Part shown: positions 26,715 to 36,148 of the stretch, one piece after another | How positions within the stretch are numbered: the first letter of the stretch is position 1 | How the letters are laid out: every line of letters starts with the position of its first letter | Assembly: GCA_018195615.1 (NCBI GenBank) | Contig: JAGTPG010000002.1 | Location: 1,240,001 to 1,304,000 of the forward strand | Length of the DNA stretch: 64,000 nucleotides | Reading direction: 5' to 3' | DNA from: Streptomyces tuirus | Lineage (GTDB): Bacteria > Actinomycetota > Actinomycetes > Streptomycetales > Streptomycetaceae | The notes under the pieces: generated by a model | What the model saw: only the letters and a program-made list of their open reading frames with translations | The model's database searches: none | What the model was told of the DNA's origin: nothing | Translations under genes and position numbers: made by a program

Positions 26715-26751
26715 TAGTGCATTTGTTGTAACCGGTGCACGTTGTGCACTA
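26715..26751. promoter_or_regulatory. Inverted-repeat region before the NmrA-like gene
   Basis: TAGTGCA (26715) and TGCACTA (26745) form 7-base arms. Within them, two GTGCAC hexamers lie 3 bases apart (26735 and 26744). The end is 8 bases before the ATG at 26759. This resembles an operator for a HxlR or MarR type repressor that is no longer adjacent. Confidence 0.45.
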
Positions 26752-26758
26752 TTAAGCC

Positions 26759-27599
26759 ATGACCTACGTGATCCATGGCGCCACCGGTGCCCAGGGCGCT
26801 CCCGTCGTCACTGCTCTCGCCGCTGCGGGCAAGTCCGTCGTGGCGCTGAGCCGCAACCCGGACGCCGTCGTGGAAGGCGCTCGGGTGCTGCCCGCAAGTA
26901 ACTCCTCCGTCGCCGATCTGACCGCGGCCTACCGCGGCGCCGACGGAGTCTTCGTCCATCTGCCGGTCGGCGCGGAAGAGGACCGCCTGGCCTCCGCGAA
27001 CAACATCCTCGCCGCCGTCCGCGAGGCCCGGCCCGCCCGCGCAGTGTTCTCCACCAGCGGTTACGCGACCGACCCCGCCATCGGCGGCGCCGCTGCGGCA
27101 CTGGCCGCCGGCCTCGCACAGAGCGGGGTCTCCCACGCGGTGATCGCGCCCGAGCTCTACCTCGAGAACCTGCTCATGCCCTACGTCATCGACTCCGCCC
27201 GGGAGCGAGGCGTGCTGCCTTACCCGATTCGCGCCGACTTCCCCGTCTCCTGGGCCTCGCACCTCGACATCGCCGACGTCGCGGTGGGCCTGTTCGAGCG
27301 CCCGGACGTCACCGGCGTGGTCTCCGTCGGCCAGAACCCGGCGATCACCGGGCCGGACCTGGCCGAGGCGTTCGCCGCCCGGCTCGGGCGGGACGTGGTC
27401 TTCGAGCCGCTGGCCCCGAGGACTTCCGCATCTTCGTCGCCCCCCTGATCGGGGAGGGCCCCGCCGCAGGACTCGCGGACGCCTACAAGGCCATGAGCGC
27501 GATGCCGGGCCGCCCGATCAAACCGGAGAACTCCGCCCAGAGACTGCTCGACATCACCCCCGGACCACGACCCAGTGGCTGGCCGACATAGGTCTGTGA
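26759..27599 (+). pseudogene. NmrA-like NAD(P)-binding protein, two frameshifts
   Basis: About 280 residues. The N-terminal Rossmann loop YVIHGATGAQGAPVVTALAAAG (residues 2-23) is the NmrA/atypical SDR NAD(P) motif. The first break is near 27414 (CCCCGAGG), after FEPLAP; the next frame reads EDFRIFVAPLIGEGPAAGLAD. A second break near 27557 restores TTTQWLADIGL and the stop at 27597. Family members act as redox-sensing regulators or quinone/isoflavone reductases. Nothing nearby fixes the substrate. Codon use is typical of the chromosome. Confidence 0.72.
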
Positions 27600-28004
27600 G
27601 GGACAGCCGTTCTCTTCCAGCGCTTCGAGGACTACGCCCAAGCGTTCTCCGGCCAGTACGGCGACACGCGATCAGTATTGGACGATCAGTGTCGTCCTGC
27701 GGCGGTCTGTACTTCTCGGCGTGCCGCACACAGAGCTCATCACTCCAGAACCCGATACTCCAGAACCGCTTTCGCCTCGAACCAATGCGGATTGGCGCTC
27801 AGAGCCCGGTGCCACCGCGAATGTTGTTCGTCGGCGCGCTTTCGACGGCGTCCGTCCGCACCGGTGCGAGAGATCGCCGGGCGCGGTGGATCTCGTGTGC
27901 CACCCGTTCGTTCAGTCACACCCGAGGGCGTCCATGAACACCACACCCGGAGAAGACGATCCCCTCGCCCTTCAACCAAGATCTGTTCGATCTAAGGAGA
28001 TTTC
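27600..28004. other. 405-base spacer with no recognised gene
   Basis: A short coding-like run follows the NmrA stop (FQRFEDYAQAFSGQYG) but has no start or family match. The inverted repeat AGATCTGTTCGATCT (27979-27993) abuts the AAGGAG ribosome site of the AhpD-like gene and could be an operator. Confidence 0.4.
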
Positions 28005-28559
28005 ATGTCCCGGATGCCCCTCATCGACCCGGCCACGGCCACCGGCAAGGCCGCGGAGCAGCTCACCTCGACCCAGCGCGCCCTGGGCGCCACTCCGAAC
28101 TTCGCCCGGGCCATGGCCAACAGCCCCAGCGCTCTCCAGGGCTACCTCGGACTGTCCACCGCGCTGCGCGAGGGCGTGCTCCCGGCCGGGATGCGCGAGC
28201 GCATCGCCCTCGCGATGGCCGAGCTCAACGGCTGCCACTACTGCCTGTCCGCCCACACTCAGCTGGCTCCCCGCCTGGCCAAGCTCACCACCGAGGAGAT
28301 CGAGGCGGCGAGACGCGGAACCAGCTCCGATCCGAAGGCGGCCGCCGTGCTGCGCCTGGCAGTGGAGATCGCCGGGAACCGGGGCCGGGTCGGCGACGAC
28401 GCACTCGCCGACGCCCGCGCCGCCGGCCTGACCGATGAGGAGATCGTCGAGGTGATCGCCAACGTGGTCCAGAACCTCTTCACCAACTACCTCAACGAGG
28501 TCCTCGACGTCGAGGTCGACTTCCCGCTGGTCACGCCCTACGGGCACGCCGAGGTCTGA
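28005..28559 (+). CDS. Carboxymuconolactone decarboxylase / AhpD-like peroxidase-related protein
   Basis: 184 residues with the CMD/AhpD helical fold. The redox motif NGCHYCLSAH (Cys-x-x-Cys plus His, near residue 80) is that of alkylhydroperoxidase-related proteins; the remainder (DEEIVEVIANVVQNLFTNYLNE) is the second helix pair. It probably reduces peroxides or relays electrons from a thiol. The start ATG 28005 is well supported by AAGGAG at 27994-27999. It follows an NmrA-type oxidoreductase in the same direction, which fits an oxidative-stress role. Confidence 0.88.
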   Translation: MSRMPLIDPATATGKAAEQLTSTQRALGATPNFARAMANSPSALQGYLGLSTALREGVLPAGMRERIALAMAELNGCHYCLSAHTQLAPRLAKLTTEEIEAARRGTSSDPKAAAVLRLAVEIAGNRGRVGDDALADARAAGLTDEEIVEVIANVVQNLFTNYLNEVLDVEVDFPLVTPYGHAEV

Positions 28560-29127
28560 GCGCTTACCAAGACACGAGTCCGGCGGTGCCCGTGTTGGGC
28601 CGAGAGGAGTTGAGGACGCCGCCGGGTTCCGTCAGGGAGCCGAGATCCATCACGTCGCGGACTTCGGCCGCGGGGTCGGGCGGGCGGGTGCGGCCGGCCT
28701 CTGGGGCCCGTCAGCCCGCCGCCCTGTCAGTCGGGTCTGATTCATCGGCCGGCGCCGCTGACCGGTATCGGGGAGTCGTGGTCGGCGATCTGCTCCATCG
28801 CCAGACGGTGAGGTGCGCGGTCGCCGACGTCGCCGCCGAGACCGCCACCTGCAAGGCGACGCCGCAGACGCCGCCGGGGTCCGAGTTCCGCTCGAGTACC
28901 TGCTTCCCATCTGGCACTGCTTCCTCTGTGCTCACACGTTCCGGTCTCCATGTGTTCATGATCAAGGGAAGCTTCAGTCGCGCTCCTGTTCTTGGGCATC
29001 ACCTTTTCGGCATCATGATCGACGCGGAACGGCACTGCTCGCCGCGATCGTCTCGCTCCACACCGGCGGCTGCTCAACCTTCGTCATCGTCCCGTCCGCA
29101 TTCCTGCCGATCATGGAGCGCTGATAT
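28560..29127. other. 568-base region without a supportable gene
   Basis: Both strands have open frames but none shows a ribosome site with a recognisable domain. A minus-strand frame (28711-28965) includes TAHLTVWRWSRSPTTTPRYR but matches no family I know. It is probably eroded DNA between the AhpD-like and methyltransferase genes. Confidence 0.4.
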
Positions 29128-29687
29128 ATGGACATGTATCGCATGTTCGTCCGTCCGAGGGCACGTCCGGGCACGCCGGTGCGGCCCTCATGGCCCGTTC
29201 TGGCGGTGCCATGGCCCGCACGGCCGTCGCCCGGCTCCACCTGGCCCCCGACGCGCACGTGCTCGAAATCGGGTTCGGGCCGGGTCTGGCTCTCCAGCGC
29301 CTCGCCGAGGTCGTGGAAGACGGTCGCCTCACCGGCGTCGACCCGTCCGAGGTCATGCATCAGCACGCCACCCGTCGCAACCAGGCCGCAATACGCGACG
29401 GACGCCTGATCCTCCTGAAAGCCACCGCTGCGACTCTCCCCCTCGACGACGACACCGTTGACGCCGTCCTGGCCATTGACAACCTGCACTTCTGGCCCGA
29501 CATCACCGCCGGACTGCGCGAAATCTCCCGAGTCCTGCGTTCCTGCGGACGATTCGTGTGCGCCTTCACCCCACCCTCGGGTGGACCGCCGTACCGGCTT
29601 GCCGACGCTGTCGCCGACGCCGGCTACGTCGACATCACCGAAGCCCGTGCCACCCCCGGCTACATCCTCACTGCCACGAACCCCTGA
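29128..29687 (+). pseudogene. Class I SAM-dependent methyltransferase, one frameshift
   Basis: Motif I VLEIGFGPGLALQRLAE, the acidic GVDPSEVM and motif IV-like VDAVLAIDNLHFWPD are intact in the frame from about 29190, and the protein ends with RATPGYILTATNP. A GGAGCG site and ATG 29128 (MDMYRMFVRP) provide the real start in another frame. One missing base near 29172 (GTCCGGGC) separates the two. About 186 residues when joined, short for the family. The methyl acceptor is unknown. Confidence 0.65.
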
Positions 29688-29927
29688 ACGGCTGGATACG
29701 ACGTCCATGCGACGTCCACTTGCCGCGTGCCACGCGGGACGGTCCGGCACGAGGAGCCCTGCAGGCGGAGCGCGGCGATCCGTGGAGAAGCCGGCAGCAC
29801 GGGACCGCACATCGCTCTAGGTGCACCGCCCGCCACTGGGCCATCCACGCCTTCCTGGTGGGTGGATTCCCCGAACTGGGGTTTCCTCCTGCCGTGGAGA
29901 CCGTGACCGGAAGGATGGTTGAAGGTC

Positions 29928-30360
29928 ATGGCATTCAGGAAGCGCATCTACGACGCTGAGTTCCGCGAGGGCGCGGTACGGATTGTGACGGAGACCGGGA
30001 AGCCGATTCCGGTGGTGGCTGAGGATCTGGGCATCCACCCGGGGACGTTGCACAGCTGGGTGTCGCGGGCGCGGCGCAACGGGTCGCCGTCGTCGGACCG
30101 GCCGGTGGCCGAGCCGTCGCCCGGCGGTCGTCTGCGGGAGAACGAGCGGGCGGAGCTGGAGCGTGATGTGTGCAAGCGGTTCGTGGCCTTGTGGGTGAAG
30201 TAGCTGAGGCGGACCCGGCTGTGGCGGTCGGGTGATCAGCAGTTGCAGGGCCGGCAGACGATTCCGTACCGCACCGCCTGCCGGACTCTGGGGTGTCCGA
30301 GTCGTGGTTCTACAAGTGACGGGATCGTCCGCCGACAGCGCGTGAGGCGCGCCGGCAGCC
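29928..30360 (+). pseudogene. IS3-family transposase remnant (OrfA plus start of OrfB)
   Basis: OrfA from ATG 29928 has the transposase HTH (KRIYDAEFREGAVRIVTETG, IPVVAEDLGIHPGTLHSWV) and ends early at 30203 in DVCKRFVALWVK. The following 150 bases preserve the start of OrfB (QGRQTIPYRTACRTLGVSES) in pieces, then stop. The DDE domain is gone. The element is immobile. Confidence 0.75.
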
Positions 30361-30509
30361 TGCGACTTCCCTGGTAGCTACACGCTTTCCACTCGCCGGA
30401 TACGGCGGAATAGAACGATGGCTGTTCGCTGAGCCAGCCCGGCCGAGGAGGTGTACGTCGGCGCCTGCGGCACGGGCGCCTACGGCGACCGCCCAGACGC
30501 CGACGAGCC

Positions 30510-31094
30510 CTATGCCTCCGGGGTTCCGTCCGCCGAGATCCGGCGGAAGCCGAGGTACGGGAGGAGGGATTCGGGAAGGACGATCGAGCCGTCCTGCTGC
30601 TGGCACTGATCGAGGAGCGCGGCCAGGGTGCGGCCGATGGGCAGACCGGAGCCGTTGAGCGTGGCCACAAGCTTGGGCTTGCCGTCCTCGCCGCGGGTGC
30701 GGATGTTGGCCCGGCGGGCCTGGAACGCGCCGAAGTCGGAGACCGAGGAGATCTCCCGGTAGGTGTTCTGGCTGGGGATCCAGACCTCAAGGTCATAGGT
30801 GAGCTGGGCGGAGAAACCCGTGTCGCCGGCGGCCAGCTTGACCACGCGGTAGGCGAGCCCGAGCTCTTTCAGGCACGCCTCGGCGTGGCCGACCATCGGC
30901 TCCAGCTCGGCGTCCGCCGTCTCCGGGTAGTCGACGATCTTGGCCATCTCGACCTTGGAGAACTGGTGCTGGCGGATCAGCCCGCGCGTGTCGCGTCCGT
31001 ACGAGCCCGCCTCCGACCGGAAGCACTGGGTGTGGACGGTGAGGGCCGCAGGCAACTCGGCGCAAAGGCGTCCACTGACCTTCGCGATGGTCAT
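30510..31094 (-). pseudogene. serS: Seryl-tRNA synthetase C-terminal fragment
   Basis: 195 residues that match the second half of the SerRS class II core. Motif 2 is visible as FRSEAGSYGRDTRGLIRQHQ. DLEVWIPSQNTYREISSVS and RTRGEDGKPKLVATLNGSGL lead to motif 3 (GRTLAALLDQCQQQDGS). The N-terminal coiled-coil arm that grips tRNA-Ser, and motif 1, are missing, so it cannot charge tRNA alone. The ATG overlaps the stop of the efflux gene by 4 bases. A second serS copy is a known self-protection device against seryl-tRNA-directed antibiotics such as albomycin. Here only a stub is left. Confidence 0.8.
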
Positions 31095-32627
31095 CCTCTC
31101 TTCGGCCGGCGCAGCATGAGGGCCGCCATAGCGGCGGTGACGAACAGGCCAGCCGCAGCGAGAGCCACCACGGTCGTGAAGCCGTGGTCGTATGCCTGTT
31201 GTGCCGCCCGAAGCAGTGTCTGCGCCGTCTGGGACGGAAGCTGTGCTGTGAGGTGATCGGCACCAGTGAACGATTCCTCAGCCATTGCCTGTTGGCCCGG
31301 CCGAGCCCGGGTACCTGCGGCAGGCCGGTCCGGTAGACGGCGGTCAGGATGGTGCCGAGGACAACGATGCCGAGGCCCGCGCCGAGTTCGAAGGACGTCT
31401 CCTGGATGGCTGCCGCCTCCCCGGAGCGTTCGGGCTGCGCGGCGCTCATGATGGAGTCGGCGCCCAGGGTCATCACGATGCCGGCGCCGTATCCCGCGCC
31501 CAGCAACGGCACGAGCAGCGCTCCGTACTGGGCGGTGTCGCCGACGATGGCCATGGCGGCGAGGGCGGTGGCGAAGAGGGCGAGCGCCCCGGTGAGCGCC
31601 CACCGGTTGCCCCAGTGGTTCGCGGCCCAGGGCGCCGTGACCGCACCGACGGCGTTGGCGCCGGCCAGCGGCATCAGCGCGAGTCCGGCGAGCACCGGTG
31701 AGTAGTTTCCCACCTGCTGGAACCACTGGGTGAGGAAGAACAGCAGGGCGACGTAGGAGCCGAAGCAGCCGATGACGCACAAGGTGGCAGTGGTGAAGCG
31801 GCGTTCGCGGAAGAGGGAGAAGTCCAGCAGCGGCTCGGTGATGTGCCGCTGACGGCGCACGAAGACGTAGAGCAGGACGCTTCCGGTGACGGCTGCGGTG
31901 ACGATGACGCTGTTCACTCCGGCGTGCTCGCCGGCCTGCTTGAGCGCGTAGACCACGCAGGCCAGGCCGGTGACGGACAGCGCCACACTGGCCAGGTCCC
32001 AGCGGCGGGGAACGGGGTTTCGGGACTCGGGGATGACCCGGGCACCGACAGCCAGGAGGGCGACGAGGACGGGGACGTTGATCAGGAAGACCGCGCCCCA
32101 GCCCCACTTCGCGGTGACCAGACCGCCGACGAGCGGACCGATCGTGGCGCCGACGCTGTGGGCGGAGGTCCAGATGCCGATGGCGACGGCCCGCTCGCGG
32201 TCGTCGGTGAAGACGACCCTGATGATCGCCACCGTGGACGCCATGATCATCGCCGCGCCGACCCGAGTGCGGCGCGCGCGGCGATGAGTTGTGCCGTTGA
32301 CGTGGAGAAGGCGGCTGCCGCCGAGGCGAGACCGAAGGTGACAAAGCCGCTGAGCACGATCCGGCGTCGGCCGATCCGGTCACCGAGCGTGCCACAGGTC
32401 ACGAGCAGGGCGGCGAGCGTGAGCGAGTAGACGTCGACGATCCACAGCAGACCGGCAGGGGAGGGCTCGAGCTGTCGGCTGATGCTGGGCACGGCGACGT
32501 GCAGCACGGTGAGATCGATACCGCACAGCAGCAGGCTGCCCGAAACCACGGCCAGAACCAGCCACCGCTGCCTCGGCGGCGGGACGGTTGAAAGCTCCGT
32601 ATGCTCCGTGTCTTTCCTTGCTCGCAC
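31091..32627 (-). pseudogene. DHA2-type MFS drug exporter, two frameshifts
   Basis: When joined, about 512 residues and 14 hydrophobic helices, as in QacA/SmvA-type exporters. The N-part (32627-32265) holds LTVLHVAVPSISRQL and GDRIGRRRIVLSG (motif A). The middle frame carries RVVFTDDRERAVAIGIW, GPLVGGLV and long helices. The end in a third frame reads GFTTVVALAAAGLFVTAAM. Breaks lie near 32263 and 31287, both single bases in GGG or CC runs. A divergent HxlR gene is the expected regulator. A truncated seryl-tRNA synthetase is translationally coupled to its stop. Confidence 0.75.
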
Positions 32628-32669
32628 CGGTTCGGGTGCCCCTTGGTTGGCATATTCTCAGTTTCAGGA

Positions 32670-32694
32670 CGTACCAACACGGGCCACAAGTACG
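32670..32694. promoter_or_regulatory. Possible HxlR operator in the divergent MFS/hxlR spacer
   Basis: CGTAC at 32670-32674 and GTACG at 32690-32694 make a widely spaced inverted repeat in the 114-base spacer. It lies 33 bases upstream of the AAAGGAGG ribosome site of the HxlR gene. Short arms; suggestive only. Confidence 0.35.
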
Positions 32695-32741
32695 GTCTTT
32701 GGTGCCCCTAGTGCCGCGCTGTATACCAAAGGAGGCCAGGC

Positions 32742-33107
32742 GTGCGTTCCAGCATCGAAGAAGCACCGGATCATTGCGCCATCGAGTTCGCCATGGAGAT
32801 GCTCGGGGGCCGTTGGAAACTGGCCATCCTCAAGCAGCTGGTCGCGGGAACCCATCGATTCGGTGAACTGAGGCGTGCACTGCCGGGCATCACCCAGCGC
32901 ATGCTGACACGCCAGCTACGGGAGCTGGAGGCTGACGGCTTGGTGACGCGGACCGTGTACCGCGAGGTGCCGCCGCGGGTCGAGTATGCGCTCACCGATG
33001 TCGGGCACAGCCTGGAGTCCATCACCCACGAGTTGGACAAGTGGGGCCGCTGGTACCGCGAAACAGTACGCCGCGAGGCGCCGTCCGGTCCTTGTCCGCC
33101 TGCGTGA
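32742..33107 (+). CDS. HxlR-family transcriptional regulator
   Basis: 121 residues: a winged helix containing FAMEMLGGRWKLAILKQLVAG, FGELRRALPGITQRMLTRQL and PPRVEYALTDVGHSLE. AAAGGAGG at 32725-32732 sets the GTG start. One cysteine (HCAIEF, residue 12) lies where YodB/HypR-type members sense quinones or oxidants through a Cys. It is divergent from the DHA2-type exporter, whose expression it most likely controls. Confidence 0.88.
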   Translation: MRSSIEEAPDHCAIEFAMEMLGGRWKLAILKQLVAGTHRFGELRRALPGITQRMLTRQLRELEADGLVTRTVYREVPPRVEYALTDVGHSLESITHELDKWGRWYRETVRREAPSGPCPPA

Positions 33108-33142
33108 GCTGGGCGAAACCCGGACGGCCCAGTGTCACGGTG

Positions 33143-34585
33143 TCACGCCTGTTCGCGAGACGGGATCTGCGCGGCCGTTTCCCCGGACCGCTCGGGCCGG
33201 CCGATGCTCACCACGAGCAGCGCCGAAAGGCCGCCGGCCGGGATGAACGGGCGTGCCGGCGACGCCTTCTCCTGCCTTGGAGATCCTTTCACTATGCCCG
33301 ACCGGTCGGACGCTCGTGGTGAAAGGGCCTCGTTCACCGCGTAGGTTCGCCGGGGTGCTGTCGTTGTGAAGTACTCGATGAAGCAGATGCGCAGCGTGGC
33401 GTACTGCGACCCCACGGTATCGACCACTTGGGCATCGTTGAGTGCGCCGGTCTCCAGCGGTTCCCCGGGAATGTGGCTGAGGACCAGGAGCGGCGTCTCG
33501 TCGGTGCCATGGGCGCCGCCCTGGAGCAGCAGCTCAGGTGTGCGGAAGCCGAGGTCGAGGTCGGCGAGTGCTGGAGTGCGGCCGCCCGCTCGGGCAACCG
33601 GGCGGCCACGCTGGCTGCACCTGCTCACGAGCAGACTGTTGACCGACTGCCGGCCTGCTCGACCGAGGGAAGGCGAAAAGGCCTGCCGACCGGAACGACT
33701 GGCTGTCCGAAGGCGACAGCCAGCCGTTCCGGAGCACCGGGGCCGGCGAGACTCACCTTGCAGAGGCACTCCCCAGCCCTGCCCGGGGAGCGAGTCCTTG
33801 TGGAGTAGCCCCTGGAAGCGCCAATCGTCCCGCACATGCCCGATGATGTCTTCCAGGGAAATTTCACCCGCGGCGATTTCCAGTGGGTATTTATCCATGT
33901 AGTTCACGATGGCTGCTGCCTGGCCGGCGGTTTCTTTCCACGCGGAGCTACGGGCGAACAATGGTTCATATCCGCGGAACTTGTCCAGCTGCTCTCTGGC
34001 GCTGTCGAACTGTTTGGTGTGCCAATAGGCGATGGCCAGGCTCCAGCGGACCCGGAAGACATCGTAGTTGTCGATTGTGGAGCGGATTTTTCCTTTGCGG
34101 TAGCCGGTCAGTACCTTCTCCAGGAGGACAGTAACGTCATTCCAGCGTTCAGCGTCCTGGTAGAGGGCGGCCAGGTCCAGCGTATGAGTCGTGGTTTCTT
34201 GAGCGAGTGGATCACCCGCTTCCAGAAGCTCAAGGGCATCCTCGAAATATCTTGTGCCTTCCTGCAGGCGATCGTGTGTCAGATGGCACATGCCGATGAG
34301 GCGAGCGCAGCGGCCCTTATCGAGTGGTTCGGGATGCGTCTGGTATCCATGGTGGGCGAGGGCGAGAGCGTCGTCCTCCCGGTCGAAAATCCAATAGCCG
34401 AAGGCAAGCATGAAGGCCACGTCATGGGCGAGCGGATGGTGACTGTCAGTTCCCAGCTCTTCGTGCAATTCCTCAAGACAAAGCAGGGCTTTCTCGTGCT
34501 TCCCTTTGTCGATCAACGCCAGAGCCCGCTGGAAGCGTTTCGTAGTCCGGTCCCCTCGGGCGCAGTTGCGGTTACGGAATGCCAT
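33143..34585 (-). CDS. TPR-like repeat protein with aberrant C-terminus
   Basis: ATG 34585 follows GAGGAGG. The first 270 or so residues are helical TPR-type repeats (ALALIDKGKHEKALLCLEEL, RLQEGTRYFEDALELLEAGD, EKVLTGYRKGKIRSTIDNYD) and end in EDIIGHVRDDWRFQGLLHKD. Beyond about 33800 the frame stays open but the composition changes to Arg/Ser/Gly. It then runs through a phosphotransferase-like fragment to a stop at 33143. The native C-terminus therefore seems lost, and the 480-residue product is a chance fusion. Such TPR proteins often scaffold or regulate; the partner is unknown. Confidence 0.6.
   Translation of the reverse strand: MAFRNRNCARGDRTTKRFQRALALIDKGKHEKALLCLEELHEELGTDSHHPLAHDVAFMLAFGYWIFDREDDALALAHHGYQTHPEPLDKGRCARLIGMCHLTHDRLQEGTRYFEDALELLEAGDPLAQETTTHTLDLAALYQDAERWNDVTVLLEKVLTGYRKGKIRSTIDNYDVFRVRWSLAIAYWHTKQFDSAREQLDKFRGYEPLFARSSAWKETAGQAAAIVNYMDKYPLEIAAGEISLEDIIGHVRDDWRFQGLLHKDSLPGQGWGVPLQGESRRPRCSGTAGCRLRTASRSGRQAFSPSLGRAGRQSVNSLLVSRCSQRGRPVARAGGRTPALADLDLGFRTPELLLQGGAHGTDETPLLVLSHIPGEPLETGALNDAQVVDTVGSQYATLRICFIEYFTTTAPRRTYAVNEALSPRASDRSGIVKGSPRQEKASPARPFIPAGGLSALLVVSIGRPERSGETAAQIPSREQA
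33285..33326. repeat. Inverted repeat with nested palindrome
   Basis: CCTTTCAC (33285) and GTGAAAGG (33319) are complementary 8-base arms. Between them is the perfect palindrome CCGACCGGTCGG. It lies inside the read-through tail of the TPR ORF and may be a former terminator or element end. Confidence 0.4.
33340..33615 (-). pseudogene. Phosphotransferase (APH-like) fragment
   Basis: RLPERAAALQHSP (one frame) continues after a one-base shift into DLDLGFRTPELLLQGGAHGT and LLVLSHIPGEPLETG with an SQYATL end. This is the N-lobe and hinge region (LSHIPGEPL) of APH/choline-kinase-fold enzymes. The catalytic HGD and metal DFD motifs that should follow are absent. It is a remnant with no expected activity, embedded in the tail of the TPR reading frame. 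Confidence 0.6.
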
Positions 34586-34953
34586 GGCTGCCTCCTCGTG
34601 TCGCGGCCTTGAGCCGCGCGCGGCTATGACCTGCGACGGAACTGCAGGGGCAAGGTAGACGCCACGCCGGGGACCGGTCCCATGGGGGCGAAGGACGACA
34701 CAGGACCCGGTGCCCTGGTGGGGTCTTCGAGGGGCATCGCGACCGACCAGACCTGATGGAACCCTGCCCGTGGAGGGGCCCGCCCGTCGTCGGCGCCGGG
34801 CTGGGCTTGGCGGTGCTGCGTCGTACGGTTTCGTGATCCTGGTCGGGCCGCCCAGCGTGTGGCGGGCGGGGTCTGTGCTCAGGAGCCGCTTCCGAGTGTC
34901 GGTGTTCAGGCCGCCCCGTCGGTGTGGGCTGTGGCTTGAGTAGGATCGAAGCC
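34586..34953. other. 368-base spacer without a recognised gene
   Basis: GC-rich DNA between the divergent TPR and DinB-like genes. Besides the ribosome sites of the two genes I see no conserved frame. Confidence 0.45.
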
Positions 34954-35470
34954 ATGGTGAAGTGGGGTGCTGGTCTGTACGGGGATCCTTGTAGTGGCTG
35001 TGGCTTCGGGTGGTCACTGCTCCCTGGGGAAGCTATCCGGATCGTGGAGGAGTTGCCGGCTCGTTGCCACAAGCTTCTGGCAGGACATACGGGCTACGAG
35101 CGTCATCCAGATCTGGCGTGGACACCCGCGGCGTATGTCAGCCACATCACCGATAACCTGCGGAACTGGGCTGAACGACTCGCCGGGGCTCGGCTGTCCG
35201 GTGTGGTCGAGGTGCCCGGTTATGACCCGGACCTGGTGGCCCAAGCCCGTTGCTACAACGAAATCGCCCCCGCTGCGGCCCTTTGGTCACTGGAACGTGC
35301 GGTGGATGCCTGGGCGGAATCGGTGACTGCCGCGCTCCAGGACGGAGTCGTTCTGCAGCACGCCACCCGAGGGGCGCAGCGCGCCGAGGACGTCGCACGC
35401 AACAACGCCCACGACGGGCACCACCACCTCTGGGACATCAAGCGCATCCTGCACTACCCCGGAGAACCGG
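34954..35470 (+). pseudogene. DinB/maleylpyruvate-isomerase-fold protein, cut by IS256
   Basis: From ATG 34954 the protein reads MVKWGAGLYGDPCSGCGFGW, then EELPARCHKLLAGHTGYERH, YVSHITDNLRNWAERLAGAR and NNAHDGHHHLWDIKRIL. The pattern H...H...HxxxH is that of the DinB four-helix metal-binding fold. After about 168 residues (near HYPGEP) the sequence becomes IS256 DNA, and the frame runs on meaninglessly. The protein was almost complete, so only the last residues are lost. Role unknown; relatives act on thiol conjugates or as stress proteins. Confidence 0.7.
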
Positions 35471-36109
35471 ACGCATCCTCGGCATCTGGGCCGGCGACGG
35501 GGCGAGGGCGCGAAGTACTGGCTGCACGTGTTCACCGAGCTGAAGAACCGCGGCCTGGACGACGTGCTGATGCTGGTCTGCGACGGGCTCAAGGGCCTTC
35601 CCGAGGCCGTGGAGACCGTCTGGCCTCGCACGATTGTCCAGACGTGCGTAGTTCACCTGCTACGCAACTCGTTCCGTTACGCCGCCCGCCAGGACTGGGA
35701 CAAGGTCGCCAAGGCCCTCAAGCCCGTCTACACCGCACCCAGCGAGGACGCGGCCACGGAGCGGTTCCTGGAGTTCCAGGAGTCCTGGGGCCGGAAGTAT
35801 CCGGCGATCGTGAAGCTGTGGTCGGACGCCTGGGCCGAGTTCGTGCCCTTCCTCTCCTTCGACGTCGAGATACGCAAGGTCATCTGCAGCACGAACGCGA
35901 TCGAGAGCGTCAACGCCCGCATCCGCAAAGCCGTCCGCGCCCGCGGACACTTCCCCAACGAGGCCGCCGCCCTCAAATGCGTCTACATGGCGCTGATGAG
36001 CCTGGACCCGACAGGGAAGGGCCGCAAGAGGTGGACCATGCGCTGGAAGGCACCCCTGAACGCCTTCCAGATCGCCTTCGAGGGCCGCCTGACCCCGAGC
36101 AACAACTGA
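35466..36109 (+). pseudogene. IS256-family transposase, 5'-truncated
   Basis: GRILGIWAGDG and, after a one-base shift, GAKYWLHVFTELKNRGLDDV precede LMLVCDGLKGLPEAVETVW, the second Asp of the DDE triad. CVVHLLRNSFRYAARQDW is the mutator-type signature. KVICSTNAIESVNARIRKAV near the C-terminus holds the last Glu. The N-terminal half with the first catalytic Asp is missing, so the element is dead. The left edge is fused inside the DinB gene. Confidence 0.85.
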
Positions 36110-36148
36110 TACCTCAACAACCAAGATCAGCCGTTAAGTTGACACACC

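Noticed and set aside
28586..29461. 291-residue plus-strand frame between AhpD-like and methyltransferase genes
   Set aside because: Low-complexity Arg/Pro/Ser composition, overlaps the methyltransferase in another frame, no ribosome site.
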